Shown here: positions 34,874 through 42,961 of the stretch, in pieces | Position numbering within the stretch: the first letter of the stretch is position 1 | Layout of the letters: each line of letters begins with the position of its first letter | Notes under the pieces: model-generated | The model's input: only the letters and a program-made list of their open reading frames with translations | Databases searched by the model: none | What the model was told of the DNA's origin: nothing | Made by a program: the position numbers and the translations under genes | Source: Chloroflexota bacterium | GTDB lineage: Bacteria; Chloroflexota; UBA11872 | NCBI GenBank assembly: GCA_028874175.1 | Contig: JAPPLN010000115.1 | Coordinates: 1 to 64,000 of the forward strand | Length of the DNA stretch: 64,000 nucleotides | Reading direction: 5' to 3'

Positions 34874-35754
34874 CAACCGCTTCGGTGCTTCAGCGCCAGG
34901 CTGAAGTTGATTACCAGCACCCAGAGCAACAGCGCGGCCAGCGTCAAGTGCAGGACGCGAAGCTCTGGATACAGGCCAATTGACTTGGAGAGCACGCCCA
35001 CGGCCCCCTGCGCCGTCACAAGTACGACGGCGCTGAGGCTCAGCAGAATCGCCGCCCGCGTTCCGCCGCGCGACCAGACCTGCCATGCCATGACGAAGAC
35101 GTCGATCGCAAGCAGCGACGCGGCGATGCGGTGCAGCATGTGAAGCCCCAGGGCTTCGGCGCCCACGCTGCCGTCGCAAAACGGCAAGGTCGGGCAGCTC
35201 GCGCTCGCGTTTCGTCCGACGATGGTGCCGCCGAGGAGGACCACTAACGCCGCCGCCACCAGAAGTGCGCGCGTGCGCTTCACGCCCGGCAGCTCCACGC
35301 CCGGGACGTTCAGCGCCCGCAGCGCCCCCGCGGTCAACAGGGCCAGCGTCAGCATGGAGAACGTTAGGTGCGCCAGCCGCACCATGCCGTGCAGATGGGT
35401 CAGCACCGTGATTCCGCCCAGCACCGCCTGCACCAGGATGGCCGCCAGCGCGCCGAGAATCAGCCTGGTCGCTTGACGGTCGGCGGTTCGTCCGCGGATT
35501 GCGCACCACGAAGCCGCCACGGCCGCGAGCATTGTCACGCCCGCAAACAGGCGATGGCCAAACTCAATGCCGGTGGCGCCCTCCAGGTCTGGGACAACCA
35601 CGCCCTCGCAGAGCGGCCAGTCCGGGCAACCCAAGCCTGAACCCGACACGCGAACCCACGACCCGTACCCGATAAGGCCAATGGTCAGGATAGACGCGGC
35701 GCCGGCCCACATTCCGGCGCGGCGCAACCAGATCTCAGGACTTGAAGTGTTCAC
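34873..35754 (-). CDS. ctaA: Heme A synthase, COX15/CtaA
   Basis: 293 residues, eight membrane segments. GSGLGCPDWPLCEG and ASCPTLPFCDG are the paired Cys loops. Histidines in EFGHRLFA, RLAHLTF, HMLHRIAAS and VLHLTLA are expected heme ligands. The enzyme oxidises the heme O methyl to a formyl group. GTG 35754 was chosen since similarity begins at NTSSPEIWLRR; no clear ribosome binding site. It is coupled to ctaB and lies 20 bases after the COX2-like gene. Confidence 0.88.
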   Translation of the reverse strand: MNTSSPEIWLRRAGMWAGAASILTIGLIGYGSWVRVSGSGLGCPDWPLCEGVVVPDLEGATGIEFGHRLFAGVTMLAAVAASWCAIRGRTADRQATRLILGALAAILVQAVLGGITVLTHLHGMVRLAHLTFSMLTLALLTAGALRALNVPGVELPGVKRTRALLVAAALVVLLGGTIVGRNASASCPTLPFCDGSVGAEALGLHMLHRIAASLLAIDVFVMAWQVWSRGGTRAAILLSLSAVVLVTAQGAVGVLSKSIGLYPELRVLHLTLAALLLWVLVINFSLALKHRSG

Positions 35755-35774
35755 GGGAAACAGACCGACTTTGC

Positions 35775-35975
35775 CTACTGCGGCTGCAAGGAAAGCCAGA
35801 CGAGCACGGCAAGCAACAGCGCCGGTAGCAACGTCCAACCGATCTCGGCTGGACGGCGACCGACAATGCTGAGGGGTCCGCTCGTCCGCACGCGCATGCG
35901 CAGCGCCTTGACAACAATTGCGGTTTCGATGAGGGCCAACAGACCGGCGACGAGCCAGAAGCCTGAGGTGTGCAT
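35775..35975 (-). CDS. Small two-segment membrane protein resembling the COX2 N-terminus
   Basis: 66 residues. HTSGFWLVAGLLALIETAIVV is followed by a charged loop and RRPAEIGWTLLPALLLAVLVWL, which resembles the second membrane segment of cytochrome c oxidase subunit II (EIxWTxxPxxxL). The CuA domain is absent: the gene stops after the segment. It lies 20 bases ahead of the heme A synthase gene. It may be a diverged anchor or an assembly subunit rather than a truncation. Start ATG 35975. Confidence 0.6.
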   Translation of the reverse strand: MHTSGFWLVAGLLALIETAIVVKALRMRVRTSGPLSIVGRRPAEIGWTLLPALLLAVLVWLSLQPQ

Positions 35976-36182
35976 AAGGAACAGAGTAACGAGCCGAACC
36001 TCGCTCCGTCGGCTAACGTCTGCGAATCTGAGTGTGCTGTCCAGGCTGGATCGCGCGGGGCGGAAGTCCGGCCGCGCAGGGATGGCGCCATCCGCGACGC
36101 TCATCCGAAGCTGCCACGCATCCCTGCCCCACATCCCCTCTATAAGACAGCGTGGTGTCGCCTTATGGCTTCGACCCACCCA

Positions 36183-36320
36183 TGTCACTGGCCGACGAAA
36201 CTATCGTCGCAATGCTGTCTGACCACGGCGAGAGCTTGGGTTCGCGCCGCATGGTCGAGAAAGGCCCCTCCATGTACGAGAAGTCGCGGGGGCTCCCTTT
36301 ATCGTGCGCTGGCTGCGTGC
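36183..36320 (+). pseudogene. Sulfatase remnant
   Basis: ADETIVAMLSDHGESLGSRR, then KGPSMYEKSRG, is the second metal-site block of a type I sulfatase, in frame with no start-side half. After a run of five G (36288-36292) the frame shifts by one and reads GAPFIVRWLR, the next conserved block (usually IPLIVRWP). No upstream FGly motif or downstream C-terminal part was found. It is a dead fragment of a tenth sulfatase gene. Confidence 0.75.
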
Positions 36321-36385
36321 GGAACGGCGGCGTCAGCCCACGATTCCTCGCCGTCGCCCACCGAATTACTTTCGTATACATATAG

Positions 36386-36753
36386 TGTGCAGCAAGTCCG
36401 TTCATCGCGCAAACTGGTGCCCGAATGCCCGCCGTAGTGGCGAGCTGGCTGGCGAACCGGCGCGAGGCGGTTGGGGATCTCTCTCTGTCTCGCGGGCTGG
36501 CATCCTCCTGCTAAGTGTGGGCCTCTGGAACCTCTACTGAACTGGCGAGTTCTTTGACGTCGGCTACCGGACGGCCTCGCTACTGCACAGCTGTGGCACA
36601 GGTCCTGGCTGTTGGGGTAAGTACGGTCCTTCAGTCAGGCATTGCAAACTGGCTGATGCGGCTGACCACTGCCGACTTGGCCGCGTGGTTTCGGTCGCGT
36701 AGCCGTGGGCGGTCGGCGATGATGGCGATCTACTGCCTGAGGAGGGATGACGC
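36386..36753. other. Intergenic, no gene seen
   Basis: About 370 bases before the sulfatase at 36754. Short open frames have no ribosome binding site or family-like sequence. It may hold the promoter of that gene and further decayed sulfatase DNA. Confidence 0.45.
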
Positions 36754-38148
36754 GTGACCCAGCCCAATATTGTGCTGATCGTGGCCGACGACATGGGTTA
36801 TGGGGATTTCGGGATGTTCAATGACGGTCCCGCGCGTACCCCGGTGCTGGATGGGCTGGCGGACGAAAGCGTGTGCCTGACGCAGCACTACTCCGGGTCA
36901 TGCGTCTGCGCCCCCGCCCGGGCCGCTCTGATGACCGGGCGGTATCCACATCGCACCGGAGCCATCGACACGCTGGAGGGCCAGGGGCTCGACCGATTGG
37001 CTTTGCGAGAGGTCACGCTGCCTGATCACCTTCGGGCAGCCGGCTATGCGACCGGCATGGTAGGCAAGTGGCACCTGGGGGCGCTGGATCCGCGGTACCA
37101 CCCGAACGCCCGTGGGTTTGATGACTTCTTTGGGTTTCGTGGTGGCTGGGCGGACTACTACAAGTGGCGCATCGACCGTAACGGGACAACCGAGCACTCC
37201 GACGGCCGCTACCTGACAGATGTCTTCGCGGCAGAGGCATCGGCGTTCATCGAACGCCATGCACAGCGGCCATTTTTCCTGCACGTCGCATTCAACGCGC
37301 CGCACACGCCGTTGCAGGCGCCGCAGGAACTCGTTCAGCCCTATCTGGATGCCGGCCTAGCTCACGGCGTCGCGCTGATCTACGCCATGAACGAGCGCAT
37401 GGATGCGGGAGTCGGCCAGATTCTCGACGCGCTGGACCGAACGGGCTGTGCCGACAACACCGTCGTCATGTTCACAAGCGACAACGGCCCCCAACTTTCG
37501 CACGGATTCGACTACACCATGGGCATCGAAGTGGATACGCATCGCTTCAACTGCAACTTCAACGGCGCCAAGGGCAACGTCTTCGAGGGCGGAATCCGCG
37601 TCCCGATGCTGGTGCGTTGGCCGGAAGGACTGCCGGCCGGACAGCGCAACGATGCACTGGTCCACTACGTTGACTGGCTGCCGACGCTCATCGAGGCGGC
37701 CGGCGTCTCGAGGGTCGGTGGTCGGCCAATTGACGGAGTTAGCGTGCTGCCTGCGCTCCGCGGCGAGATACCGGCTGCCGCACCGCGACGGTACTGGCAA
37801 TGGAATCGCTACACACCACAGGTCGAGTGCAATGCCGCGATCCGGAATGGCCGCTGGAAGTTGGTGCGGCCGCGAATCACAGAACTGATGAGTGTCCGGC
37901 CCGAACACACCCAGATGGACCGTGACCTGAAGTATCGACCCGATCTTCACGCGGCGGCGATTCCGGCCGACATTCCGGAGCGTGACTTTCCACCTCTGGA
38001 AGCCCCGATGCTGTTCGATCTCGAGATTGATCCCGGGGAGCAGAACGATCTGTCGAACACCGAACCGCAGCGAGCCGCCAGGCTGCTTGGCGAGTTGGAG
38101 TCCTTGTTCGAAGAGGTCGAAGCCGAGCGGCTGACGATCGCCGATTGA
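36754..38148 (+). CDS. Sulfatase, type I formylglycine-dependent
   Basis: 464 residues. PNIVLIVADDMGYGDFGMF is the arylsulfatase A-like opening. CAPAR (Cys about 52) is the FGly motif, and FTSDNGPQLSHG is the second metal site with DN rather than DH, as in arylsulfatase A/N-acetylgalactosamine sulfatases. GTG 36754 follows GGAGGG by seven bases. The C-terminal part has WQWNRYTP and ends in a charged helix. It belongs to a different branch from the other sulfatases here. The next gene is convergent. Confidence 0.9.
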   Translation: MTQPNIVLIVADDMGYGDFGMFNDGPARTPVLDGLADESVCLTQHYSGSCVCAPARAALMTGRYPHRTGAIDTLEGQGLDRLALREVTLPDHLRAAGYATGMVGKWHLGALDPRYHPNARGFDDFFGFRGGWADYYKWRIDRNGTTEHSDGRYLTDVFAAEASAFIERHAQRPFFLHVAFNAPHTPLQAPQELVQPYLDAGLAHGVALIYAMNERMDAGVGQILDALDRTGCADNTVVMFTSDNGPQLSHGFDYTMGIEVDTHRFNCNFNGAKGNVFEGGIRVPMLVRWPEGLPAGQRNDALVHYVDWLPTLIEAAGVSRVGGRPIDGVSVLPALRGEIPAAAPRRYWQWNRYTPQVECNAAIRNGRWKLVRPRITELMSVRPEHTQMDRDLKYRPDLHAAAIPADIPERDFPPLEAPMLFDLEIDPGEQNDLSNTEPQRAARLLGELESLFEEVEAERLTIAD

Positions 38149-38179
38149 GGCGGCGGCCCGAAGCCAGAGTCTTCGCGAT

Positions 38180-39541
38180 CTAGTAGGGGACCCTGGCCGC
38201 CGACGGATGATTGGCGTAGGTCAGTTGCGGATCCGGCCGCCCATCCAGCACGCGCGCTACGAATGCCTGCATCTCGCCGCGCAGCGCTTCCGCCAACCCC
38301 TGATGCGTGGCAATGAGATTGGTTCGCTCGTACGGGTCGCTGACGACGTCGTACAGCTCAAGATCTCCTGGCCTAGCTCCAAGGTGACCGGCCGACATGT
38401 GCTCGATGAGCTTCCAGCGCCCGCTGCGCCATCCTCGGTTCATGCCGAAGTTGTTGTTGGTCATGCAGACCGGCGGATGCTCCAGCGTCTGCCCTCGGAT
38501 GGCCGGCATGAGGCTCATTCCATCCACGCACGGAGGTGTCTCAATTCCCAGATAGTCGAGGACTGTAGGCACCAGGTCGATGTGCTCGACGGTGTCTGGT
38601 ACTCGGCGGATGGGAAGGCCAGCCGGGTGGTGAAGGATCAGGGGGATCTGGACGTTGGTCTGATAGAGATCGCCGTGATTGAAGAACATGTCGTGGTCGA
38701 CGATCGACTCGCCGTGATCGGCCACGATGACCGTCAATGTGTCTTCTGCAAGCCCGCGTGCTTCCAGTGACGACAATACGCGCCCAATCATGGCGTCCAT
38801 GTAGGCGATTTCGCCGTCGAATAACGCAGTCACGAATTCCAAGTCGGTTACATCTCGTACCAAGTCGATGTGCGCTTGCTGGCGGGGGTCGCGCCTGCCC
38901 GCGCCGCCGCTCGTTCGATGTTTCCACCACGGGTGCTGGTGGAACTTGGTGAGGCTGGTATTTCCGGGGTTGTGCTCGTCGCCGGCGTAGAACATTCGGT
39001 CATATGGTGCCGGAGGAAAATAAGGCCAGTGGGGATCCCACCAGTGGGTGAACAGGTAAAACGGGCCGTTATCCGCGTCGCCCGACTCGATCCACTCCAC
39101 CAGGATGTCGGCCATGTGTTCGGCTGGGATACCACCTCCATAGGTGGCTTCGCCGCCACGGTCCAGGTACGTCTCCCAGTTGCGCATCCAGTACGGCGAG
39201 CGAAAGGCGCGTCCGCGTCCTTCCAGCGCCGCCGTGCGGTACCCGTGCCGGGCCAGGGTTTCATGCAAAAACTCGATGTCTGGCGCCAGCGCATGCTGCT
39301 GGGGCGGCTCGGCGTGAATCACGATCCCCGAGTTCAGCGGATGGACGCCCGTCAGCATGCTGGTCCAACCCGGCGTGGTCGGCAGCCCTGTCAGGTTTGC
39401 GTCGGCGAACTGCACGCCGTGACGTGCCAGTCGATCGATATTGGGTGAGGTGGGACGCGGGTAGCCGTAGCAGCCCAGGTGATTGGCCGGCGTGGTGTCC
39501 AGCCCGAAGATCAGGATGTTGGGCCGGCGGCTACCACTCAT
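38180..39541 (-). CDS. Sulfatase-fold protein with Thr instead of the FGly Cys
   Basis: 453 residues. The fold is clear: PNILIFGLDTTPANHLGCYG at the N-terminus and VADHGESIVDHD at the second metal site. But the catalytic stretch reads TTPGWTSMLTG, with Thr at about 55 and Trp at about 59, where CxPSR stands in the other sulfatases. Formylglycine cannot form. Thr is the nucleophile in phosphodiesterases of the same superfamily (NPP, LtaS), so this may be a phosphodiesterase, or a non-catalytic paralogue. Its ATG overlaps the stop of the upstream glycosidase-like gene by four bases. Confidence 0.85.
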   Translation of the reverse strand: MSGSRRPNILIFGLDTTPANHLGCYGYPRPTSPNIDRLARHGVQFADANLTGLPTTPGWTSMLTGVHPLNSGIVIHAEPPQQHALAPDIEFLHETLARHGYRTAALEGRGRAFRSPYWMRNWETYLDRGGEATYGGGIPAEHMADILVEWIESGDADNGPFYLFTHWWDPHWPYFPPAPYDRMFYAGDEHNPGNTSLTKFHQHPWWKHRTSGGAGRRDPRQQAHIDLVRDVTDLEFVTALFDGEIAYMDAMIGRVLSSLEARGLAEDTLTVIVADHGESIVDHDMFFNHGDLYQTNVQIPLILHHPAGLPIRRVPDTVEHIDLVPTVLDYLGIETPPCVDGMSLMPAIRGQTLEHPPVCMTNNNFGMNRGWRSGRWKLIEHMSAGHLGARPGDLELYDVVSDPYERTNLIATHQGLAEALRGEMQAFVARVLDGRPDPQLTYANHPSAARVPY

Positions 39542-41040
39542 GCGCTGCCTCGCGCACCCACGAAGCTGAATCCAAACAGCCGCGCAGCTCCGTGAATTCC
39601 AAATCGCAACCTGAACTCTCGACCCGCCGGTAAGGCGATCTCCGGCTCCAAGTTAACGGGCACGCCCGATCCGCCAACATGGACGCGCGCCGGTGGCACG
39701 TTGCCGATTGGATGGCCTGCCGAATCGAGGACGTCCACGCTGATCCAGTTTCGACCCGGCAGCGCGTTACCCCACGAGACCTCGAGCCCAACCCGCGTCG
39801 CCGAAGGCTTGAGTGGAATCGTCGTGACGGCGCCCGGCATTTCGCCGTCGGCTGTTTCGAGAGCCGCGAATCCATCCAAAGGAATCGTCGCGAGGCCGGT
39901 CTGCGCCGGATACACGCTGCCAGCGCTGCTCGTCCACTCGCCCCTATTCTCGGAGGGCCAGTTTGTCCAGTGCTCGGGCTGGCCTGCGTAGAACACCTGG
40001 ATCTCGTGGTCACGTACCACCAGGTCACTCGATGTGACCAGGAAACCACCGTCCCAGTCACCGGGCCCGCCTCGCCGTACAAATGGCTGATTAGGCTGAA
40101 CCCTCTGAAACCGCTCACCGTCACGGCTGACGGCCAGTCGAATGTCAGCCACATACACGGAGGTCAGCGGATCCAGCCAGCCGTACTCGTAGAGCATCAC
40201 GTACAGACCCTTGTAGGGCAGAACTGAGATGAAGTGGATCTGGGACTCATCGCCCTCGTCGGGGTCAATGATTGGGTTCTGCGGTGAACGAGTCCAGGTC
40301 CAGGGGTCCGGGCCGTACAGCAGGGCGCCCTTTCGGATCGACCAGCCGCCGCGCCGTGCCGACATTTGGCCATAGGCTTTGTATCGGCGGTCAGGATTCG
40401 GGTCTTGCCGGTCATAGAGAAGCTGGTGCGCGTCGAACCAGGCGAGGGGATCCGGGAGCTGTCGCCGCGAACCATCGGCGGCCGGGGGCGTCGAGATGCT
40501 GGGAGCGCCCTCGCGCGTGAAGCCCAATCCATCGGGCGAATTCCAAATCTCCCGGTCACCGTTCTCGTCGCGTAGCAGCAACTTGTAGCGTCGGGAGGGG
40601 TCGGTTTCACCAGGGTCCTTCAGCGCCGGACCATTGGTGCGTCTGCCCGGGAGAAATGCGATCAGGTTGTTGTCGCGCGAGCCGCCGTATTCGTGCACGC
40701 CGACGTTGGGCTTTTCCCAGGTCGATCCGTCCGGGCTAACGGCGTAGCCCACGCGCGGGATCTGCAGGCCGGCCTCGGCGACGTCCATGCCCATGTACCA
40801 GGCCTTGTAGTGCCCATCCTCGGCATCCCACATCACTGTGCCCTGCCAGGGACTGGCTTGCAGTGAGTCCCAAGTTCCGAGCGGCCCGGTGCGGATGACG
40901 GGATTGGACGGATGCTTGATGGCTGGTCGAACGACCTGGTGGACCCGCTGCATATCATCGACCTCAAGCAGGTCGAGGAAAAGAACAGACCGGCCAGCCG
41001 TGGCCTCAAGCTCAACGGATGTGGGGTAGGGCGAGGACAC
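39538..41040 (-). CDS. Beta-propeller glycosidase-like protein with C-terminal beta-sandwich
   Basis: 500 residues. Repeating blocks such as YKAWYMG, RRYKLLLRD, RRYKAYGQM and GLYVMLYE, each preceded by W or F, match five-bladed propellers of the GH32/43/68 type. RDGERFQRV and VFYAGQPEHW are later blades. The C-terminal 130 residues form a likely beta-sandwich. Catalytic acids are not assignable with confidence. No signal peptide is seen. It sits between two sulfatase genes on the same strand, overlapping the next by four bases, which fits processing of a sulfated glycan. Confidence 0.72.
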   Translation of the reverse strand: MSSPYPTSVELEATAGRSVLFLDLLEVDDMQRVHQVVRPAIKHPSNPVIRTGPLGTWDSLQASPWQGTVMWDAEDGHYKAWYMGMDVAEAGLQIPRVGYAVSPDGSTWEKPNVGVHEYGGSRDNNLIAFLPGRRTNGPALKDPGETDPSRRYKLLLRDENGDREIWNSPDGLGFTREGAPSISTPPAADGSRRQLPDPLAWFDAHQLLYDRQDPNPDRRYKAYGQMSARRGGWSIRKGALLYGPDPWTWTRSPQNPIIDPDEGDESQIHFISVLPYKGLYVMLYEYGWLDPLTSVYVADIRLAVSRDGERFQRVQPNQPFVRRGGPGDWDGGFLVTSSDLVVRDHEIQVFYAGQPEHWTNWPSENRGEWTSSAGSVYPAQTGLATIPLDGFAALETADGEMPGAVTTIPLKPSATRVGLEVSWGNALPGRNWISVDVLDSAGHPIGNVPPARVHVGGSGVPVNLEPEIALPAGREFRLRFGIHGAARLFGFSFVGARGSA

Positions 41041-41057
41041 GCGAAGTGGTAGGCCTT

Positions 41058-42536
41058 CTAGACGGTGGGCAGCGGCACCGTGTCGTCGACTGCTGCCTGC
41101 CAGGCGCGAATGCGATCCAGCAAGTCGGAGATGCGCCCGCGCTGGTCGGGATCGTTGAACCGGTTCGTCAGTTCGTGGGGATCCGTGTTGAGGTCGAATA
41201 GCTCCGACTGATCCCTGGCGCTGGCGTTCAGCTTCCAGCCATCGTGGCTGAGGATGGAACGCCAGGGATCGGACTCAACGCGGTGCGCCTCGGGCGGCGC
41301 ATCTGGCGGCCAGACGCAGGAGTTGTGGCTGCCGTTCCACTCGGCGATCACGTCGTTGCTGGACAGGTCAGCGCTGCCCTCGAATACGTCGGCCCGACTG
41401 ACGCCCTGTACCTCGGTTGGGGCACCAAGACCCATCAGATCCATCAGGGTCGGAACCAGGTCCACCAGGCTCATCGCGCCGTCGATACGGCGTCCGTTGT
41501 CGGGTAACCAGGGCACGCGCAGCAGCAACGGCACGCGCATGGCCTCTTCGTAGAGCGTGCACTTCGCCAGGATGTTGTGGTCGCCCATCATGTCGCCGTG
41601 GTCCGACGTGAAGACGACGATGGTGCGATCCGCCTGTCCGGAGTCATGCAGGGCCTGGAGGATGCGTCCCACAGCGCGGTCGACGAGGGTCACGAGTCCC
41701 CAGTAGTTTCGACGAACTCTGCGCCAGGAAGCTTCGTCCTTTAGATCAAACCCTCGCCAATCCGTGCTGCCGTAGTAGGCGGCCAGCGCCTGGTGAATGA
41801 GAGAGACGTCGTCGTCCGGCGGACGAAGGAAGGCGGGACCGGTTTCCAGATGTGCGGGGTCGTGCAATTCGTTCAGCGGACCGTCGAAGGGCATATGGGG
41901 CTCGAGGAAGTTGACATAATGCACCCAGGGGGTGTCGGCGTGGGCGCGAATGAACTCGGCGGAACGTTCGCCCAGAAAGCTGGCCTTCGTGTACGGCACC
42001 GGCATCTCGGCGGCGTACTGCCGGGAGAAAGTCCGTAACGTACCGGTGTCCGCCGACGAGTCACCGCGCTGGGATTTCCCGGAATCCGGCTCGAATCCCT
42101 GCTCCACCAGGAAGTGGTGATAGTCGCTCAGACGCTGAGCTTCGACAGGGTCTGCGTAGTGTTCCCGATAGCCGTCCTCGATCCCCACGAACTCCGAGAA
42201 GCCGCGCTGCGCAATGAGCTCGCTACCCAGGTGCCACTTGCCGTAGTACGTGCAGGTGTAATCACCTGGAACGCGCTCGGCCAACGTCAGATGCTCTGGC
42301 TTCAGCGGGTCGTTGTTCTCCAGGCATCCCGTCGTGTGCGGGTAGTACCCGGTCATGATCGACGAGCGCGAGGGCGTGCAGACTGGCTGCGTGCAGTACG
42401 CGCGGTCGACGACGAAGCTGTCGTCGGCCAGACGATTCAGGTTTGGCGCCTGGATCGTCTGGTTGCCGTAGCAGGCCAGCGTGTCGTCCCGTTGCTCGTC
42501 TGTGAAGATGAACAACAGATTGGGCTTCTCAACCAC
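41058..42536 (-). CDS. Sulfatase, type I formylglycine-dependent
   Basis: 492 residues. PNLLFIFTDEQRDDTLACYG, CTPSR (Cys about 53) and FTSDHGDMMGDHN are all canonical. TKASFLGERSAEFIRAH is a typical middle block. GTG 42536 follows AGGAGG by about seven bases. The gene is followed 17 bases later by the propeller protein. Substrate unknown, but it shares an operon with a probable glycan-active protein. Confidence 0.92.
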   Translation of the reverse strand: MVEKPNLLFIFTDEQRDDTLACYGNQTIQAPNLNRLADDSFVVDRAYCTQPVCTPSRSSIMTGYYPHTTGCLENNDPLKPEHLTLAERVPGDYTCTYYGKWHLGSELIAQRGFSEFVGIEDGYREHYADPVEAQRLSDYHHFLVEQGFEPDSGKSQRGDSSADTGTLRTFSRQYAAEMPVPYTKASFLGERSAEFIRAHADTPWVHYVNFLEPHMPFDGPLNELHDPAHLETGPAFLRPPDDDVSLIHQALAAYYGSTDWRGFDLKDEASWRRVRRNYWGLVTLVDRAVGRILQALHDSGQADRTIVVFTSDHGDMMGDHNILAKCTLYEEAMRVPLLLRVPWLPDNGRRIDGAMSLVDLVPTLMDLMGLGAPTEVQGVSRADVFEGSADLSSNDVIAEWNGSHNSCVWPPDAPPEAHRVESDPWRSILSHDGWKLNASARDQSELFDLNTDPHELTNRFNDPDQRGRISDLLDRIRAWQAAVDDTVPLPTV

Positions 42537-42630
42537 TATGGGCCTCCTGTCGCGGATCCTCCCCGCGCGGCTTCACGAGATTCGCCGCGGCCGACGTGCG
42601 GCCAAACATGCGGCTGGCTACGGGCGAGAC

Positions 42631-42849
42631 TTATCCGCCCCCTGAAGCTTGCGGGGAGGCCTGTGCGCCCTGAGCGTCCTGCTTTTCCTGCCACTGCTGG
42701 CGCAGGCGGGCGTGTTCCTCACCGGAGAGATAGCGTCCGCTTTCGGAGCTCGTCCGTGGAAACGAGTAGTCCTCAAAGGCACTCTTTGAGTCGCCGCAAC
42801 CAGCAAGCACTAGCGCGGCGGCAACAGCGGCTCCAAGCGAAAGGCGCAC
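42631..42849 (-). CDS. Small lipoprotein
   Basis: 72 residues. VRLSLGAAVAAALVLAGC is a signal peptide with lipobox LAGC (Cys at 18). After it come an aromatic/acidic patch (KSAFEDYSFP) and a charged, Gln-rich tail. No family recognised. GTG 42849 gives a normal signal length; an ATG at 42957 would make it too long. It lies 112 bases after the solute-binding lipoprotein gene and upstream of a sulfatase. Confidence 0.6.
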   Translation of the reverse strand: MRLSLGAAVAAALVLAGCGDSKSAFEDYSFPRTSSESGRYLSGEEHARLRQQWQEKQDAQGAQASPQASGGG

Positions 42850-42961
42850 CCAGACGCGCGGGCCTACCCCCGGGTTTCGCTTCACTGACGCTCGGGCTCG
42901 CCAAGGCAGCCTTAAGTAGGCGCGAGCCAATTGGCCCGCGCCCACCTGGCGATCCATCCGG

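Noticed and set aside
35747-35762. Second parS-like site
   Set aside because: Only 12 of 16 bases match and it covers the start of ctaA.
36703-36716. CCGTGGGCGGTCGG, a 14-base match to the leader at 1073
   Set aside because: The hairpin partner and the GGTTCGCAAACC core are missing.
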